Shown: one piece after another, positions 38,834 to 47,110 of the stretch
Position numbering within the stretch: the stretch's first letter is position 1
Layout: each line of letters opens with the position of its first letter
Origin: Sphingomonas sp. GM_Shp_1
GTDB taxonomy: Bacteria; Pseudomonadota; Alphaproteobacteria; Sphingomonadales; Sphingomonadaceae
Length of the DNA stretch: 64,000 bases
Direction: 5' to 3'
NCBI RefSeq assembly: GCF_026540895.1
Contig: NZ_JALNUR010000014.1
Location: 1-64,000, forward strand
Translations under genes and position numbers: made by a program
Notes under the pieces: generated by a model
What the model was told of the DNA's origin: nothing
Databases searched by the model: none
What the model saw: the letters and a program-made list of their open reading frames with translations, nothing else

Positions 38834-40807
38834 ATGCAGAAGGGGCAATTGCGTTCGGGCGCCGGGCGGCGGGCGGTTCTGGCGCTGGTTCTCGGCACGG
38901 TGGCGGCATGGCCGGTCATGGCGGAGGCGCGGCCCCGCATCCTGACTCCGATGAGCGCGCATGCCGTCCTCCAACGCGACCATCCGATCATCGTCGAGGG
39001 GCTCGGCGATGCGGGCGAGCGCGTCACCGTCAGGCTGGGGGACGGGAGCGCCGATGCCACCGCCGACCGTCAGGGTCGCTGGCGCGCGACCCTGCCCGCC
39101 ATGGCGGCGACGGCGACCCCGCTGACCCTGACCGCGACCGGCAAGGATGGCGCGGTCGATCGGATGGACGATCTGCTGATCGGCGATGTCTGGCTGTGTT
39201 CGGGCCAGTCCAACATGGAATATCCGACCAAGCAGGCGCTGAACGGCGAGGGGCTGGTCGGCGGTTCGGCCAATGACCGCATCCGGTTGCTCGATATCGC
39301 GCATCATGTCGGACTGTCCGCCGACGAAATGCTGGAGAAGCGCCCCGTCTGGGCGGCGGCGGCTCCCGAGAGCGTCCGCGATTTCTCGGCCGCCTGCTAT
39401 CTGATGGTCAAGGACCTTGCGATGAAGACGAACGTGCCGATGGGCGCGATCGATTCGAGCTGGGGCGGGACCAAGATCCTGCCCTGGATCGCTGGGGCCG
39501 ACGCGCGCAAGCTGCCGGGCCTCTCCGCCGATGCCGATCTGCTGGCGCTCTATGCCCGCGACCATGCGGCGGGCTTGCGCGCCTTCGGCGATCGCTGGGG
39601 CCAGTGGTGGCGCAAGGCGAGCGGGACCTCGCGCGGGCAGGAACCGTGGAACGCGCCCGATCGGTTGACATGGCAACCGGTGCCGAAGTTCGGCCCATGG
39701 GAGGAATGGGGCGTGCCTGCGCTGGCCGATTATAACGGCCTGGTCTGGTTCCGGCAGGGCTTCGACCTGCCCACCGCCCCGAGTGGCGACGGGGTGATCG
39801 AGCTGGGCGGCATCGATGAACTCGATACCGTCTGGGTCAATGGCGTGGTCGTCGGCGCGACCTTCGGCTGGGGCGATGTGCGACGCTACACCGTGCCGCG
39901 TGCCGCCTTGAAAAAGGGGCGCAACGAGATCGTCATCGGCCTGGGCGACACCTATGGCCCGGGCGGCATGTTCGGGCCAGGCGACAAGATCCGGTTCACG
40001 CCCGCCGGCGGTCAGCCGATCCCGCTCGGCACGGGCTGGCGCTATTCCATCTACAAGGCGAACGACCAGAGTTATCCGCGCAGCCCTTGGGAAAGCCATG
40101 CGGGGCTCGGCACCCTCTATAACGGCATGATCGCGCCGCTGGGGCCGATCGGGTTGAAGGGCGTCGCCTGGTATCAGGGCGAGTCCGATGTCGGGCGCGC
40201 GGATTATGGCGACCGACTCGCTGCGTTGATGACCGGGTGGCGGCGGCAGTTCGGGGACGCGAACCTGCCCTTCCTGATCGTCCAACTCGCCAATTTCGGT
40301 GCGCCGCCGGTCAAGATCGAGGATAGCGGCTGGGCGGCGCTGCGAGAGACGCAACGTCTGGCGGTGCTTCGCGACGCGCACAGCGCATTGGCGACCACGG
40401 TCGATATCGGGGTACGCAACGACATCCACCCGGCCGACAAGAACGAGCTCGCCAAGCGGCTGGTCTTTGCGGAAACGCATCTGGAGGCGGGCGACCGCGC
40501 CAATGCCTCGGGCCCGATGATCGCCTCGGCGACGCGGGGCCAGGGCGAGGTGGTGCTGCGCTTTACGGGTGTGCAGGGGAGCCTGCATGCCTGGAGTGCG
40601 CCCGCGCCGATCGGGTTCGAGCTGTGCGATGCGAGCGCCTGTCGCTACGCCAGTGCGACGGTGAACGGCGCGGAGGTGCGGTTGGCCGGTGCGACGCCGG
40701 GCGATGTCCGCGTCCGCTATGCCTGGGCGGATGCGCCGGTCGTCAATTTCTATGACGAGGCCCCGCATCCGGTGGTGCCGTTCGAGATGGCGATTAGCGG
40801 CCAGTAA
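38834..40807 (+). CDS. Sialate O-acetylesterase-like secreted SGNH hydrolase
   Basis: About 657 residues. Signal peptide (VLALVLGTVAAWPVMAEA). SASA domain: the nucleophile Ser in WLCSGQSNMEYP, GVAWYQGESDVG, and the C-terminal catalytic His in RNDIHPADKNELAKRL. A beta-sandwich galactose-binding-like insert lies between (about 300-390). It removes acetyl groups from sugars in the periplasm or outside the cell; the real substrate may be plant or microbial acetylated glycan rather than sialic acid. Start 38834 has AGGAGAGG at good spacing; 38828 is an in-frame alternative. Confidence 0.88.
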   Translation: MQKGQLRSGAGRRAVLALVLGTVAAWPVMAEARPRILTPMSAHAVLQRDHPIIVEGLGDAGERVTVRLGDGSADATADRQGRWRATLPAMAATATPLTLTATGKDGAVDRMDDLLIGDVWLCSGQSNMEYPTKQALNGEGLVGGSANDRIRLLDIAHHVGLSADEMLEKRPVWAAAAPESVRDFSAACYLMVKDLAMKTNVPMGAIDSSWGGTKILPWIAGADARKLPGLSADADLLALYARDHAAGLRAFGDRWGQWWRKASGTSRGQEPWNAPDRLTWQPVPKFGPWEEWGVPALADYNGLVWFRQGFDLPTAPSGDGVIELGGIDELDTVWVNGVVVGATFGWGDVRRYTVPRAALKKGRNEIVIGLGDTYGPGGMFGPGDKIRFTPAGGQPIPLGTGWRYSIYKANDQSYPRSPWESHAGLGTLYNGMIAPLGPIGLKGVAWYQGESDVGRADYGDRLAALMTGWRRQFGDANLPFLIVQLANFGAPPVKIEDSGWAALRETQRLAVLRDAHSALATTVDIGVRNDIHPADKNELAKRLVFAETHLEAGDRANASGPMIASATRGQGEVVLRFTGVQGSLHAWSAPAPIGFELCDASACRYASATVNGAEVRLAGATPGDVRVRYAWADAPVVNFYDEAPHPVVPFEMAISGQ

Positions 40808-40812
40808 AATAC

Positions 40813-40893
40813 CCGTCGCCCCAGAGCAGGCTGGGGCCTTTTGCGGGGGAAGGTTGCCCTCTCCAAAGGCCCCAGCCTGCGCTGGGGCGACGG
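40813..40893. repeat. Palindromic repeat, family R4 (CCCCAGCCTGC..GGGGCGACGG)
   Basis: Arms 40813-40841 and 40865-40893 are 29-bp inverted copies with one mismatch around a 23-bp loop. Located just after the esterase stop, upstream of the 2-oxoacid dehydrogenase operon. Confidence 0.8.
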
Positions 40894-41027
40894 AACGGGC
40901 GGGAGAAATCCCGCCAATTGAGGCGTTGCAGGGGTCAGCGCCCCCAAAAGGCGCTTGAAATAAAGTTCCATCAGGTTGAAAGATAGCAACGACCCGACGG
41001 AATCGGGCGAAGCGTTGAGGAGAGAGC

Positions 41028-42323
41028 ATGGCCGTGCCGCCAGAAGGCATTTCGCGCGCCAACCTGGCCCCGTTGCAACTGCACGTGCCCGAGCCGAAAT
41101 TTCGGCCGGGCGATGCGGTCGACTTCGCCGGTGTCGAGGTTCCGCCCGCTGGCGCGCAACGCCGCCCGGACACCGCCGCGCCCGCCGACAGCTTTCATGA
41201 ACTCAGCTATACGCTGATCCGCGTGCTGGATGACCAAGGCCGCGCGGTCGGTCCCTGGGACCCCAGGCTTTCGCCCGATGCCTTGCGCCGGATGCTGCGC
41301 CACATGGTGCTGCTCCGCGCCTTTGACGAGCGCATGTTCCGCGCGCAGCGCCAGGGCAAGACCAGCTTCTATATGAAGGCGCTGGGCGAGGAGGCGGTTG
41401 CCGTGGCCGCCGCCCATGCGCTGGATTATGAGGATATGTGCTTCCCCTCCTACCGCCAGCAGGGGCTGTTGATCGCGCGCGACTGGCCGCTCACCGACAT
41501 GATGAACCAGATCTACTCCAACAGCGCGGACCGGCTGGGCGGCAAGCAATTGCCCATCATGTATTCGGCCAAGGAGGCGGGGTTCTTCTCGATCTCGGGC
41601 AATCTGACGACGCAGTACCCACAGGCAGTGGGCTGGGCGATGGCTTCCGCCGCCAAGGGCGATACCCGCATTGCAGCCGTGTGGTGTGGCGAGGGTTCGA
41701 CGGCGGAGGGCGACTTCCACTCGGCCTGCACCTTCGCCGCCGTCTACCGCGCGCCCGTCGTGATGAACGTCGTCAACAACCAATGGGCGATCTCCAGCTT
41801 TTCCGGTTTCGCGGGGGCGGAGGCGACGACCTTTGCCGCGCGGGCGATCGGCTATGGCCTTGCCGGGCTTCGGGTCGACGGCAATGACGCGCTGGCGGTC
41901 TATGCCGCCACCCAATGGGCCGCCGAGCGCGCGCGGACCAACCAGGGCGCGACGCTGATCGAGCATTTCACCTATCGCACCGAAGGCCATTCTACCTCGG
42001 ACGACCCCACCCAATATCGCTCGGCGGGCGAGCCCACGGCGTGGCCGCTGGGCGATCCGATCCGGCGGTTGAAGGATCACCTGATTGCCCTGGGCGAATG
42101 GGACGAGGACCGCCACGCGGCCCAGGATCGCGAAGTCGCCGAGCAGGTCCGCGCCGCGCAAAAGGCGGCCGAGGCGAACGGCATATTGGGCCATGGCCTG
42201 CACCAGCCGCTCGACAGTATGTTCGACGGCGTGTTTGAGGAGATGCCCTGGCATTTGCGCGAGCAGCGCCAGCAGATGCTCGACGAGGAACAGGCGAGTG
42301 GGCGGCCATGGGCACGGAAATAA
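41028..42323 (+). CDS. bkdA1: Branched-chain 2-oxoacid dehydrogenase E1 component, alpha subunit
   Basis: About 431 residues, longer than PDH E1alpha because of the N-terminal extension typical of bacterial branched-chain E1alpha. The thiamine-diphosphate motif runs from CGEGSTAEGDFHSA to VVNNQWAI. The phosphorylation-loop-like FTYRTEGHSTSDDPTQYR is conserved. With E1beta it decarboxylates the 2-oxoacids of Val, Leu and Ile and transfers the acyl group to E2 lipoate. ATG at 41028 after GGAGAGAGC. First gene of the E1alpha-E1beta-E2 set; an E3 gene is not in the window. Confidence 0.93.
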   Translation: MAVPPEGISRANLAPLQLHVPEPKFRPGDAVDFAGVEVPPAGAQRRPDTAAPADSFHELSYTLIRVLDDQGRAVGPWDPRLSPDALRRMLRHMVLLRAFDERMFRAQRQGKTSFYMKALGEEAVAVAAAHALDYEDMCFPSYRQQGLLIARDWPLTDMMNQIYSNSADRLGGKQLPIMYSAKEAGFFSISGNLTTQYPQAVGWAMASAAKGDTRIAAVWCGEGSTAEGDFHSACTFAAVYRAPVVMNVVNNQWAISSFSGFAGAEATTFAARAIGYGLAGLRVDGNDALAVYAATQWAAERARTNQGATLIEHFTYRTEGHSTSDDPTQYRSAGEPTAWPLGDPIRRLKDHLIALGEWDEDRHAAQDREVAEQVRAAQKAAEANGILGHGLHQPLDSMFDGVFEEMPWHLREQRQQMLDEEQASGRPWARK

Positions 42324-42334
42324 TGGCCGTCCCC

Positions 42335-42464
42335 TGTTCCCCGGCGAAGGCCGGGGCCCAGTCGCCTCGCAGCCTGTGGCGCGCCACGCCGCTGCGGGGG
42401 AGGCCAACCGCCGCGCGCCGCCGCGATGACACCGCAAATGGACCCCGGCCTTCGCCGGGGAACG
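42335..42464. repeat. Palindromic repeat, family R5, inside the bkd operon spacer
   Basis: Arms 42335-42360 and 42439-42464 are 26-bp inverted copies (core CCCCGGCGAAGGCCGGGG) with two mismatches, about 78 bp apart. They occupy most of the 163-bp spacer between E1alpha and E1beta and would form a large hairpin in the operon mRNA. Confidence 0.82.
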
Positions 42465-42486
42465 GTGCTGGTAAGGGTTCTGTCCT

Positions 42487-43542
42487 GTGAACTACGTTAC
42501 CGAAACCGCCCCCGAAACGGGCGAGACCACCCGCATGAACATGATCCAGGCGATCAACTCCGCCATGGACGTGGTCATGGCGCGCGACCCGGATGTGGTC
42601 GTGATGGGCGAGGATGTCGGCTATTTCGGCGGGGTCTTCCGCGCGACCGCTGGCTTGCAGAAGAAATATGGCAAGACCCGCGTCTTCGACACGCCGATCA
42701 CCGAATGCGGTATCATCGGCGTCGCGGTCGGCATGGGCGCCTATGGCCTGCGCCCGGTGCCGGAGATCCAGTTCGCCGACTATATCTACCCCGCGCTCGA
42801 CCAGCTGGTCAGCGAGGCGGCGCGGTTGCGCTATCGCTCGGCGGGCGAGTTCACCGCGCCGATCACGGTGCGCTCGCCCTTTGGCGGCGGCATCTTCGGC
42901 GGACAGACGCACAGCCAGTCGCCCGAGGGCATCTTCACCCATGTCTCGGGCATCAAGACGGTGATCCCCGCGACGCCCTATGACGCCAAGGGCCTGTTGA
43001 TCGCCGCGATCGAGGACAATGACCCCGTCCTCTTCTTCGAGCCCAAGCGCATCTATAACGGCCCCTTCAACGGCCATTGGGATCGCCCGGCGGAGAACTG
43101 GTCCAAGCATCCCGGCGGCGAGGTCCCGACCGGATACTACAAGATTCCCCTCGGCAGGGCGGCGACCGTGCGCGAAGGCGAAGCGGTGACGATCCTCTGC
43201 TACGGCACGATGGTCCATGTCTGTGCCGCGGTGGTCGCCGATATGGGTGTGGATGCCGAGATCATCGACCTGCGCACCCTCGTGCCGCTCGACATCGAGG
43301 CGATCGAGGCGTCGGTGAAGAAGACCGGCCGCTGCATGATCGTGCACGAGGCGACGCGCACCGGCGGCTATGGCGCGGAGCTGTCCGCGCTGGTCCAGGA
43401 ACGCTGCTTCTATCATCTCGAAGCGCCGATCGCGCGTGTGACCGGCTTCGACACGCCTTATCCGCACAGCCTGGAATGGGCCTATTTCCCCGGCCCGGTC
43501 CGCATCGGCCAGGCGCTCAAGACCTTGTTGAAGGACGCCTGA
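42487..43542 (+). CDS. bkdA2: Branched-chain 2-oxoacid dehydrogenase E1 component, beta subunit
   Basis: 351 residues. Transketolase-type pyrimidine-binding domain: MNMIQAINSAMDVVM, VVVMGEDVGYFGGVFR (conserved Glu of the ThDP site), FDTPITECGIIGVAVGMG, FADYIYPALDQLVSEAARL. The C-terminal domain contains LRTLVPLDIEAIEASVKKTGR. GTG start at 42487 with TAAGGG upstream; an ATG at 42535 is the alternative. One base separates it from the E2 start. Confidence 0.94.
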   Translation: MNYVTETAPETGETTRMNMIQAINSAMDVVMARDPDVVVMGEDVGYFGGVFRATAGLQKKYGKTRVFDTPITECGIIGVAVGMGAYGLRPVPEIQFADYIYPALDQLVSEAARLRYRSAGEFTAPITVRSPFGGGIFGGQTHSQSPEGIFTHVSGIKTVIPATPYDAKGLLIAAIEDNDPVLFFEPKRIYNGPFNGHWDRPAENWSKHPGGEVPTGYYKIPLGRAATVREGEAVTILCYGTMVHVCAAVVADMGVDAEIIDLRTLVPLDIEAIEASVKKTGRCMIVHEATRTGGYGAELSALVQERCFYHLEAPIARVTGFDTPYPHSLEWAYFPGPVRIGQALKTLLKDA

Positions 43543-43543
43543 C

Positions 43544-44842
43544 ATGGCCCGTTTCACCTTCCGCCTGCCCGACATCGGCGAAGGCATCTCCGAGGCCGAG
43601 ATCGTCGCCTGGCATGTGAAGCTCGGCGATCGGGTCGAGGAGGACCAGTCGGTCGCCGACATGATGACCGACAAGGCGACGGTCGAGATGGAATCGCCGG
43701 TGTCGGGCATTGTCGTCGAACTGGCGGGCGAGGTCGGGGACCAGGTGCCGATCGGATCGGCGCTGATGGTGATCGAGACGGATGCGGTGGAAGGGGCGGT
43801 ATCGCCCGCGACCGAGGAAGCCGTGCTGGAAGCCGAAAATCCCGGCGTCGAAGAAGCGCAAACTCCCTCTCCCCTTGTGGGAGAGGGGCGGGGTGAGGGG
43901 GAGCCGCAAGCGACGTCCCCCGTGGCCACCCCTCACCCCGACCCTCTCCCACAAGGGGAGAGGGAGCAGAAGAAGGTGCTCGCATCCCCGGCCGTTCGTG
44001 CCCGTGCGCTGGACCTGGGTATCGACTTGGCCAGCGTGAAACCGGCCGAGGGCGACCGTGTCCGCCATTCGGACCTCGATGCTTTCCTCCGTTATGGCTC
44101 CGCGCAGGGATACACCCCCGCCCGCAGCCCCCGCGCCGACGAGCAGGTGCGCGTCATCGGCATGCGCCGCCGCATCGCCGAGAACATGACCGCCTCCAAG
44201 CGCGCCATCCCGCACTTCACCTATGTCGAGGAAATCGACGTCACCGCGCTGGAAGAGACGCGCGCGCAGTTGAACGCCGGGCGGGGCGACCGGCCCAAGC
44301 TGACGCTGCTCCCGCTCCTGATCGTCGCGATCTGCAAGACCTTGCCCGACTTCCCGATGCTCAACGCCCGCTATGACGACGAGGCGGGCGTGGTGCACCG
44401 ATCGGGCGCGGTGCATATGGGCATGGCGACGCAGACCCCGGCCGGGCTGATGGTCCCCGTCATCCGCAACGCCGAGAGCCGCAATGTCTGGCAGCTCGCG
44501 ACCGAGATCGCGCGGCTGGCCGATGCGGCGCGTGGCGGAAACATCGCCAGCGGCGACATGGGCGGCGGCACGATCACGCTCACCTCGCTGGGGCCGCTGG
44601 GCGGGATTGCGACGACGCCGGTCATCAACCGGCCCGAGGTGGCGATCATCGGCCCCAACCGCATCGTCGAGCGTCCGGTCTTCCGTTCGAACGGGCGCGG
44701 GGGGGAGACGATCGCGCGGGCCAAGCTGATGAACCTGTCGATCAGTTGCGACCACCGGGTGGTCGACGGCTATGACGCCGCGAGCTATGTCCAGGCGTTG
44801 AAGCAGTTGCTGGAGACGCCGGTGATGCTGTTCGCGGATTAA
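43544..44842 (+). CDS. bkdB: Dihydrolipoyl acyltransferase E2 (branched-chain type) with repeat-derived linker
   Basis: 432 residues. Lipoyl domain (1-80) with the lipoylated Lys in MMTDKATVEMES. Peripheral-subunit-binding domain (about 147-185): ASPAVRARALDLGIDL. Catalytic domain with ISCDHRVVDGYDAA (active-site His/Asp). Between the lipoyl and binding domains, residues about 107-141 are translated from a 104-bp palindromic repeat (TPSPLVGEGRGEG and TPHPDPLPQGERE). The linker tolerates such insertion. It transfers the acyl group from E1 to CoA. Last gene of the operon. Confidence 0.94.
   Translation: MARFTFRLPDIGEGISEAEIVAWHVKLGDRVEEDQSVADMMTDKATVEMESPVSGIVVELAGEVGDQVPIGSALMVIETDAVEGAVSPATEEAVLEAENPGVEEAQTPSPLVGEGRGEGEPQATSPVATPHPDPLPQGEREQKKVLASPAVRARALDLGIDLASVKPAEGDRVRHSDLDAFLRYGSAQGYTPARSPRADEQVRVIGMRRRIAENMTASKRAIPHFTYVEEIDVTALEETRAQLNAGRGDRPKLTLLPLLIVAICKTLPDFPMLNARYDDEAGVVHRSGAVHMGMATQTPAGLMVPVIRNAESRNVWQLATEIARLADAARGGNIASGDMGGGTITLTSLGPLGGIATTPVINRPEVAIIGPNRIVERPVFRSNGRGGETIARAKLMNLSISCDHRVVDGYDAASYVQALKQLLETPVMLFAD
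43863..43966. repeat. Palindromic repeat, family R3, in frame inside the E2 gene
   Basis: Arm 43863-43900 and arm 43929-43966 are inverted copies matching at 37 of 38 positions (core CTCTCCCCTTGTGGGAGAGG). The outer hairpins resemble the intergenic copy at 52729-52922. It does not break the reading frame and is translated as a Pro/Gly/Glu-rich linker. Confidence 0.92.
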
Positions 44843-44853
44843 GGGGTTCCCTT

Positions 44854-44923
44854 GGCCTTCTATTTCGCTCAGGCTGAACGGGGTTAGGGCCAAAGCTCCG
44901 TTCACGCTGAGCGAAGTCGAAGC
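44854..44923. repeat. Palindromic intergenic repeat, family R1, paired copy
   Basis: GGCCTTCTATTTCGCTCAGG.. (44854-44881) and its inverted partner (44898-44923) match the R1 unit at 8129. It follows the E2 stop by 11 bp and could terminate the bkd operon. Confidence 0.78.
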
Positions 44924-44979
44924 GCACGCGTGAACCTATCCACCGGGCGGGCGTCCTACATCGAAAGCAGGAGGGCGGA

Positions 44980-45210
44980 ATGCGCGGCATGATGGCAGGA
45001 TCGGTCGATGTCTCTTCGGACGGCGTGGTCAACGGAATGATCGGCGGAGACGTGATCGTGGCGCCCGGTGTCCGCGCCGTCATCAACGGAATGGTCGCGG
45101 GCGACGTCGTCGTCGAGCGCGGGGCCGAGGTCCGGATCAGCGGCATGGTCGCAGGGCGCGTGATCAATCGCGGTGGCGTGGTCGAGGTGAGCGGGATGGT
45201 CACCGGGTAA
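44980..45210 (+). CDS. Mini bactofilin-like beta-repeat protein
   Basis: 76 residues made of about four 16-18-residue repeats: RGMMAGSVDVSSDGVV, NGMIGGDVIVAPGVRAVI, NGMVAGDVVVERGAEVRI, SGMVAGRVINRGGVVEV, then SGMVTG. The G-M-V-x-G-x-V pattern is that of polymer-forming right-handed beta-helix proteins (bactofilin/DUF583-like), but with far fewer turns than normal bactofilins (usually well over 100 residues). GGAGGG lies upstream of the ATG. It may polymerise or bind another beta-helix; function is unknown. Confidence 0.7.
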   Translation: MRGMMAGSVDVSSDGVVNGMIGGDVIVAPGVRAVINGMVAGDVVVERGAEVRISGMVAGRVINRGGVVEVSGMVTG

Positions 45211-45254
45211 CGCCCCGGCTTGCCTTCCCGCGTCCAAGCGTGGACATGGGCGGC

Positions 45255-46148
45255 ATGACGACCGACCGCACCGCACGCACCGGCCTGTTGCTCGGCATCG
45301 GGGCCTATATCAGCTGGGGCATATTGCCGCTGTATCTGAAGCTGTTGAAGGGGGTGCCCGCGCTTCAGGTGCTGGCGCATCGTATCCTCTGGTCGCTGCT
45401 GCTGCTCGCCGTGGTGGTGCTGATCGCCAAGCGTGGAGCCGCGATTCGGGCGGCGGCGCGGGGGCGAACCCTGTTGCTGCTCTGTGCCAGTGCGGCGCTG
45501 ATCGCTATCAATTGGCTGGTCTATATCTGGTCGGTTCAGCACAATCATGTGCTGGAGGCGAGCCTGGGTTACTTCATCAACCCGCTGGTCAATGTCGGGC
45601 TGGGCGTCGCCCTGCTCGGCGAGCGGATTCGGCGGGGGCAGGCGGTGGCGGTCGGCATCGCCGCCATCGGGGTCGCTGTGCTGGCGATCAGCGGCGGCGG
45701 GGCCATCGGCATCTCGCTCGCGCTGGCGCTGTCATTCGGCTTCTACGGTTTCGTCCGCAAGATCGCGGCCATCGATGCGCTGGGTGGCCTGACGGTCGAG
45801 ACCCTGTTGCTGGCGGCTCCTGCGCTGGCGGTGCTGTTCCATGCCAGCGCAAACGGCACGGCGGCGTTCGGGGTGGACCGGCATCTCGACATGCTGCTGA
45901 TCCTGGCGGGAGCGGTGACGGCGGCGCCCTTGCTGATGTTCGCAGCGGCGGCGCGGCGGATGCGGTATACGACGCTGGGGCTGCTGCAATATATCGCCCC
46001 CACCCTGCAATTCGCGCAGGCGGTGCTGCTGTTCGGTGAGCCGCTCAAGCCCGTCCATATCGTCACCTTCGCGCTGATCTGGACGGGTTGTGCGCTCTAC
46101 GCCTTCGACAGTGTGCGGGGGAGCCGGACGCCGGTTACGGCGGAATAG
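45255..46148 (+). CDS. rarD: RarD-like EamA-family permease
   Basis: About 297 residues with ten hydrophobic segments: GLLLGIGAYISWGILPLYLK is the characteristic RarD start, then VLAHRILWSLLLLAVV, INWLVYIWSVQHNHVLEASL, GYFINPLVNVGLGVALLGER. It probably exports or imports a small metabolite; the substrate is unknown (the family was named from chloramphenicol-related screens). GTG 45240 and ATG 45246 are alternative starts; 45255 has a GGGCGG upstream. A repeat begins right at the stop. Confidence 0.88.
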   Translation: MTTDRTARTGLLLGIGAYISWGILPLYLKLLKGVPALQVLAHRILWSLLLLAVVVLIAKRGAAIRAAARGRTLLLLCASAALIAINWLVYIWSVQHNHVLEASLGYFINPLVNVGLGVALLGERIRRGQAVAVGIAAIGVAVLAISGGGAIGISLALALSFGFYGFVRKIAAIDALGGLTVETLLLAAPALAVLFHASANGTAAFGVDRHLDMLLILAGAVTAAPLLMFAAAARRMRYTTLGLLQYIAPTLQFAQAVLLFGEPLKPVHIVTFALIWTGCALYAFDSVRGSRTPVTAE

Positions 46149-46298
46149 GTTCGCGCGGAGGCGCGGAGACGCGGAGGTGTCTCGCCCAGCCGCAGGCTGC
46201 CTGTTTCAACAACCAAGAGGCTTCGTCTGCCGATCGAGATGAAAGTCGTCAGCACGGCGCGTCCAGACACCTCCGCGTCTCCGCGTCTCCGCGCGAAC
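46149..46298. repeat. Palindromic repeat, family R6 (CTCCGCGTCTCCGCG)
   Basis: Arms 46149-46182 and 46265-46298 are 34-bp inverted copies with one mismatch. They fill the space between convergent rarD and the SDR gene. Confidence 0.85.
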
Positions 46299-46304
46299 AA
46301 AAAC

Positions 46305-47084
46305 CTAGCGCCGCCCGCTCTGCAATTTCGCCACTGCCCGCCGGAGTACGCCGCGCGGCGCTACCCTGGTGCTGGCGGCGGTCAGGCGGTTGAGCAGTCC
46401 CGACACCATCACCGCCTGCCCTCGCTCCAGCGCCGCCAGCCCGTCGCGCACCACCTGTTCGGAATCCGAGGCGAAACGGGTGAACAGCGGCGTCTCGGCC
46501 ATCCCTGCGACATCGGCGAACTCGGTCCTGGTCGGCCCCGGACACAGGGCGGTGACGGTCACGCCCCGGCCCTTCACCTCCTCGTGCAACGCCTCGGAGA
46601 AATGCAGTACGAACGCCTTGCTGGCATAATAGACCGCCATATAGGGCCCCGGCTGAAAGGCGGCGGTGGAGGCGACGTTCAGCACGCGCCCGCGCCCGCG
46701 CGCCAGCATGGGTGGGATCAGCGCATGGGTCAGCGTCACCAGCGCGCGGATGTTGAGGTCGATCATCCCCGTCTGCGTCGCCAGGTCGCTGTCGGCGAAG
46801 TCGCCCAACGCGCCGAACCCGGCATTGTTGATCAGCGTGTCGACCGACAGGCCATGGTCGGCGACCCCGTCGAGCAGCGCCTTCACCCCCTCCGGCCGTC
46901 CCAGATCGGCGGAGACGACATGCACCGCCACGCCCGGTCGCTGCGCCAGTTCGGTCGCCAGCGCCGCCAGCCGGTCGGTCCGCCGGGCGGTCAGGACCAG
47001 CGTGACGGGCTTCTTCGCCAGCGCCCGCGCGAAATCCGCGCCCAGCCCGGCGGAGGCTCCGGTGATCAGGATAGTGTCGGTCAT
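46305..47084 (-). CDS. Short-chain dehydrogenase/reductase (SDR), classical
   Basis: About 259 residues. Start MTDTILITGASAGLGADFAR gives the cofactor motif TGxxxGxG (TGASAGLG). NNAGFGALG is NNAG. The catalytic Ser is in VLNVASTAAFQPG, and YYASKAF carries YxxxK. Arg in ARRTD after beta2 suggests NADP(H). A basic tail follows. ATG at 47084 after GGGAGCG. The substrate cannot be inferred. Confidence 0.9.
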   Translation of the reverse strand: MTDTILITGASAGLGADFARALAKKPVTLVLTARRTDRLAALATELAQRPGVAVHVVSADLGRPEGVKALLDGVADHGLSVDTLINNAGFGALGDFADSDLATQTGMIDLNIRALVTLTHALIPPMLARGRGRVLNVASTAAFQPGPYMAVYYASKAFVLHFSEALHEEVKGRGVTVTALCPGPTRTEFADVAGMAETPLFTRFASDSEQVVRDGLAALERGQAVMVSGLLNRLTAASTRVAPRGVLRRAVAKLQSGRR

Positions 47085-47110
47085 CGCCGCGCTCCCAACA
47101 GGGGCGGCGG

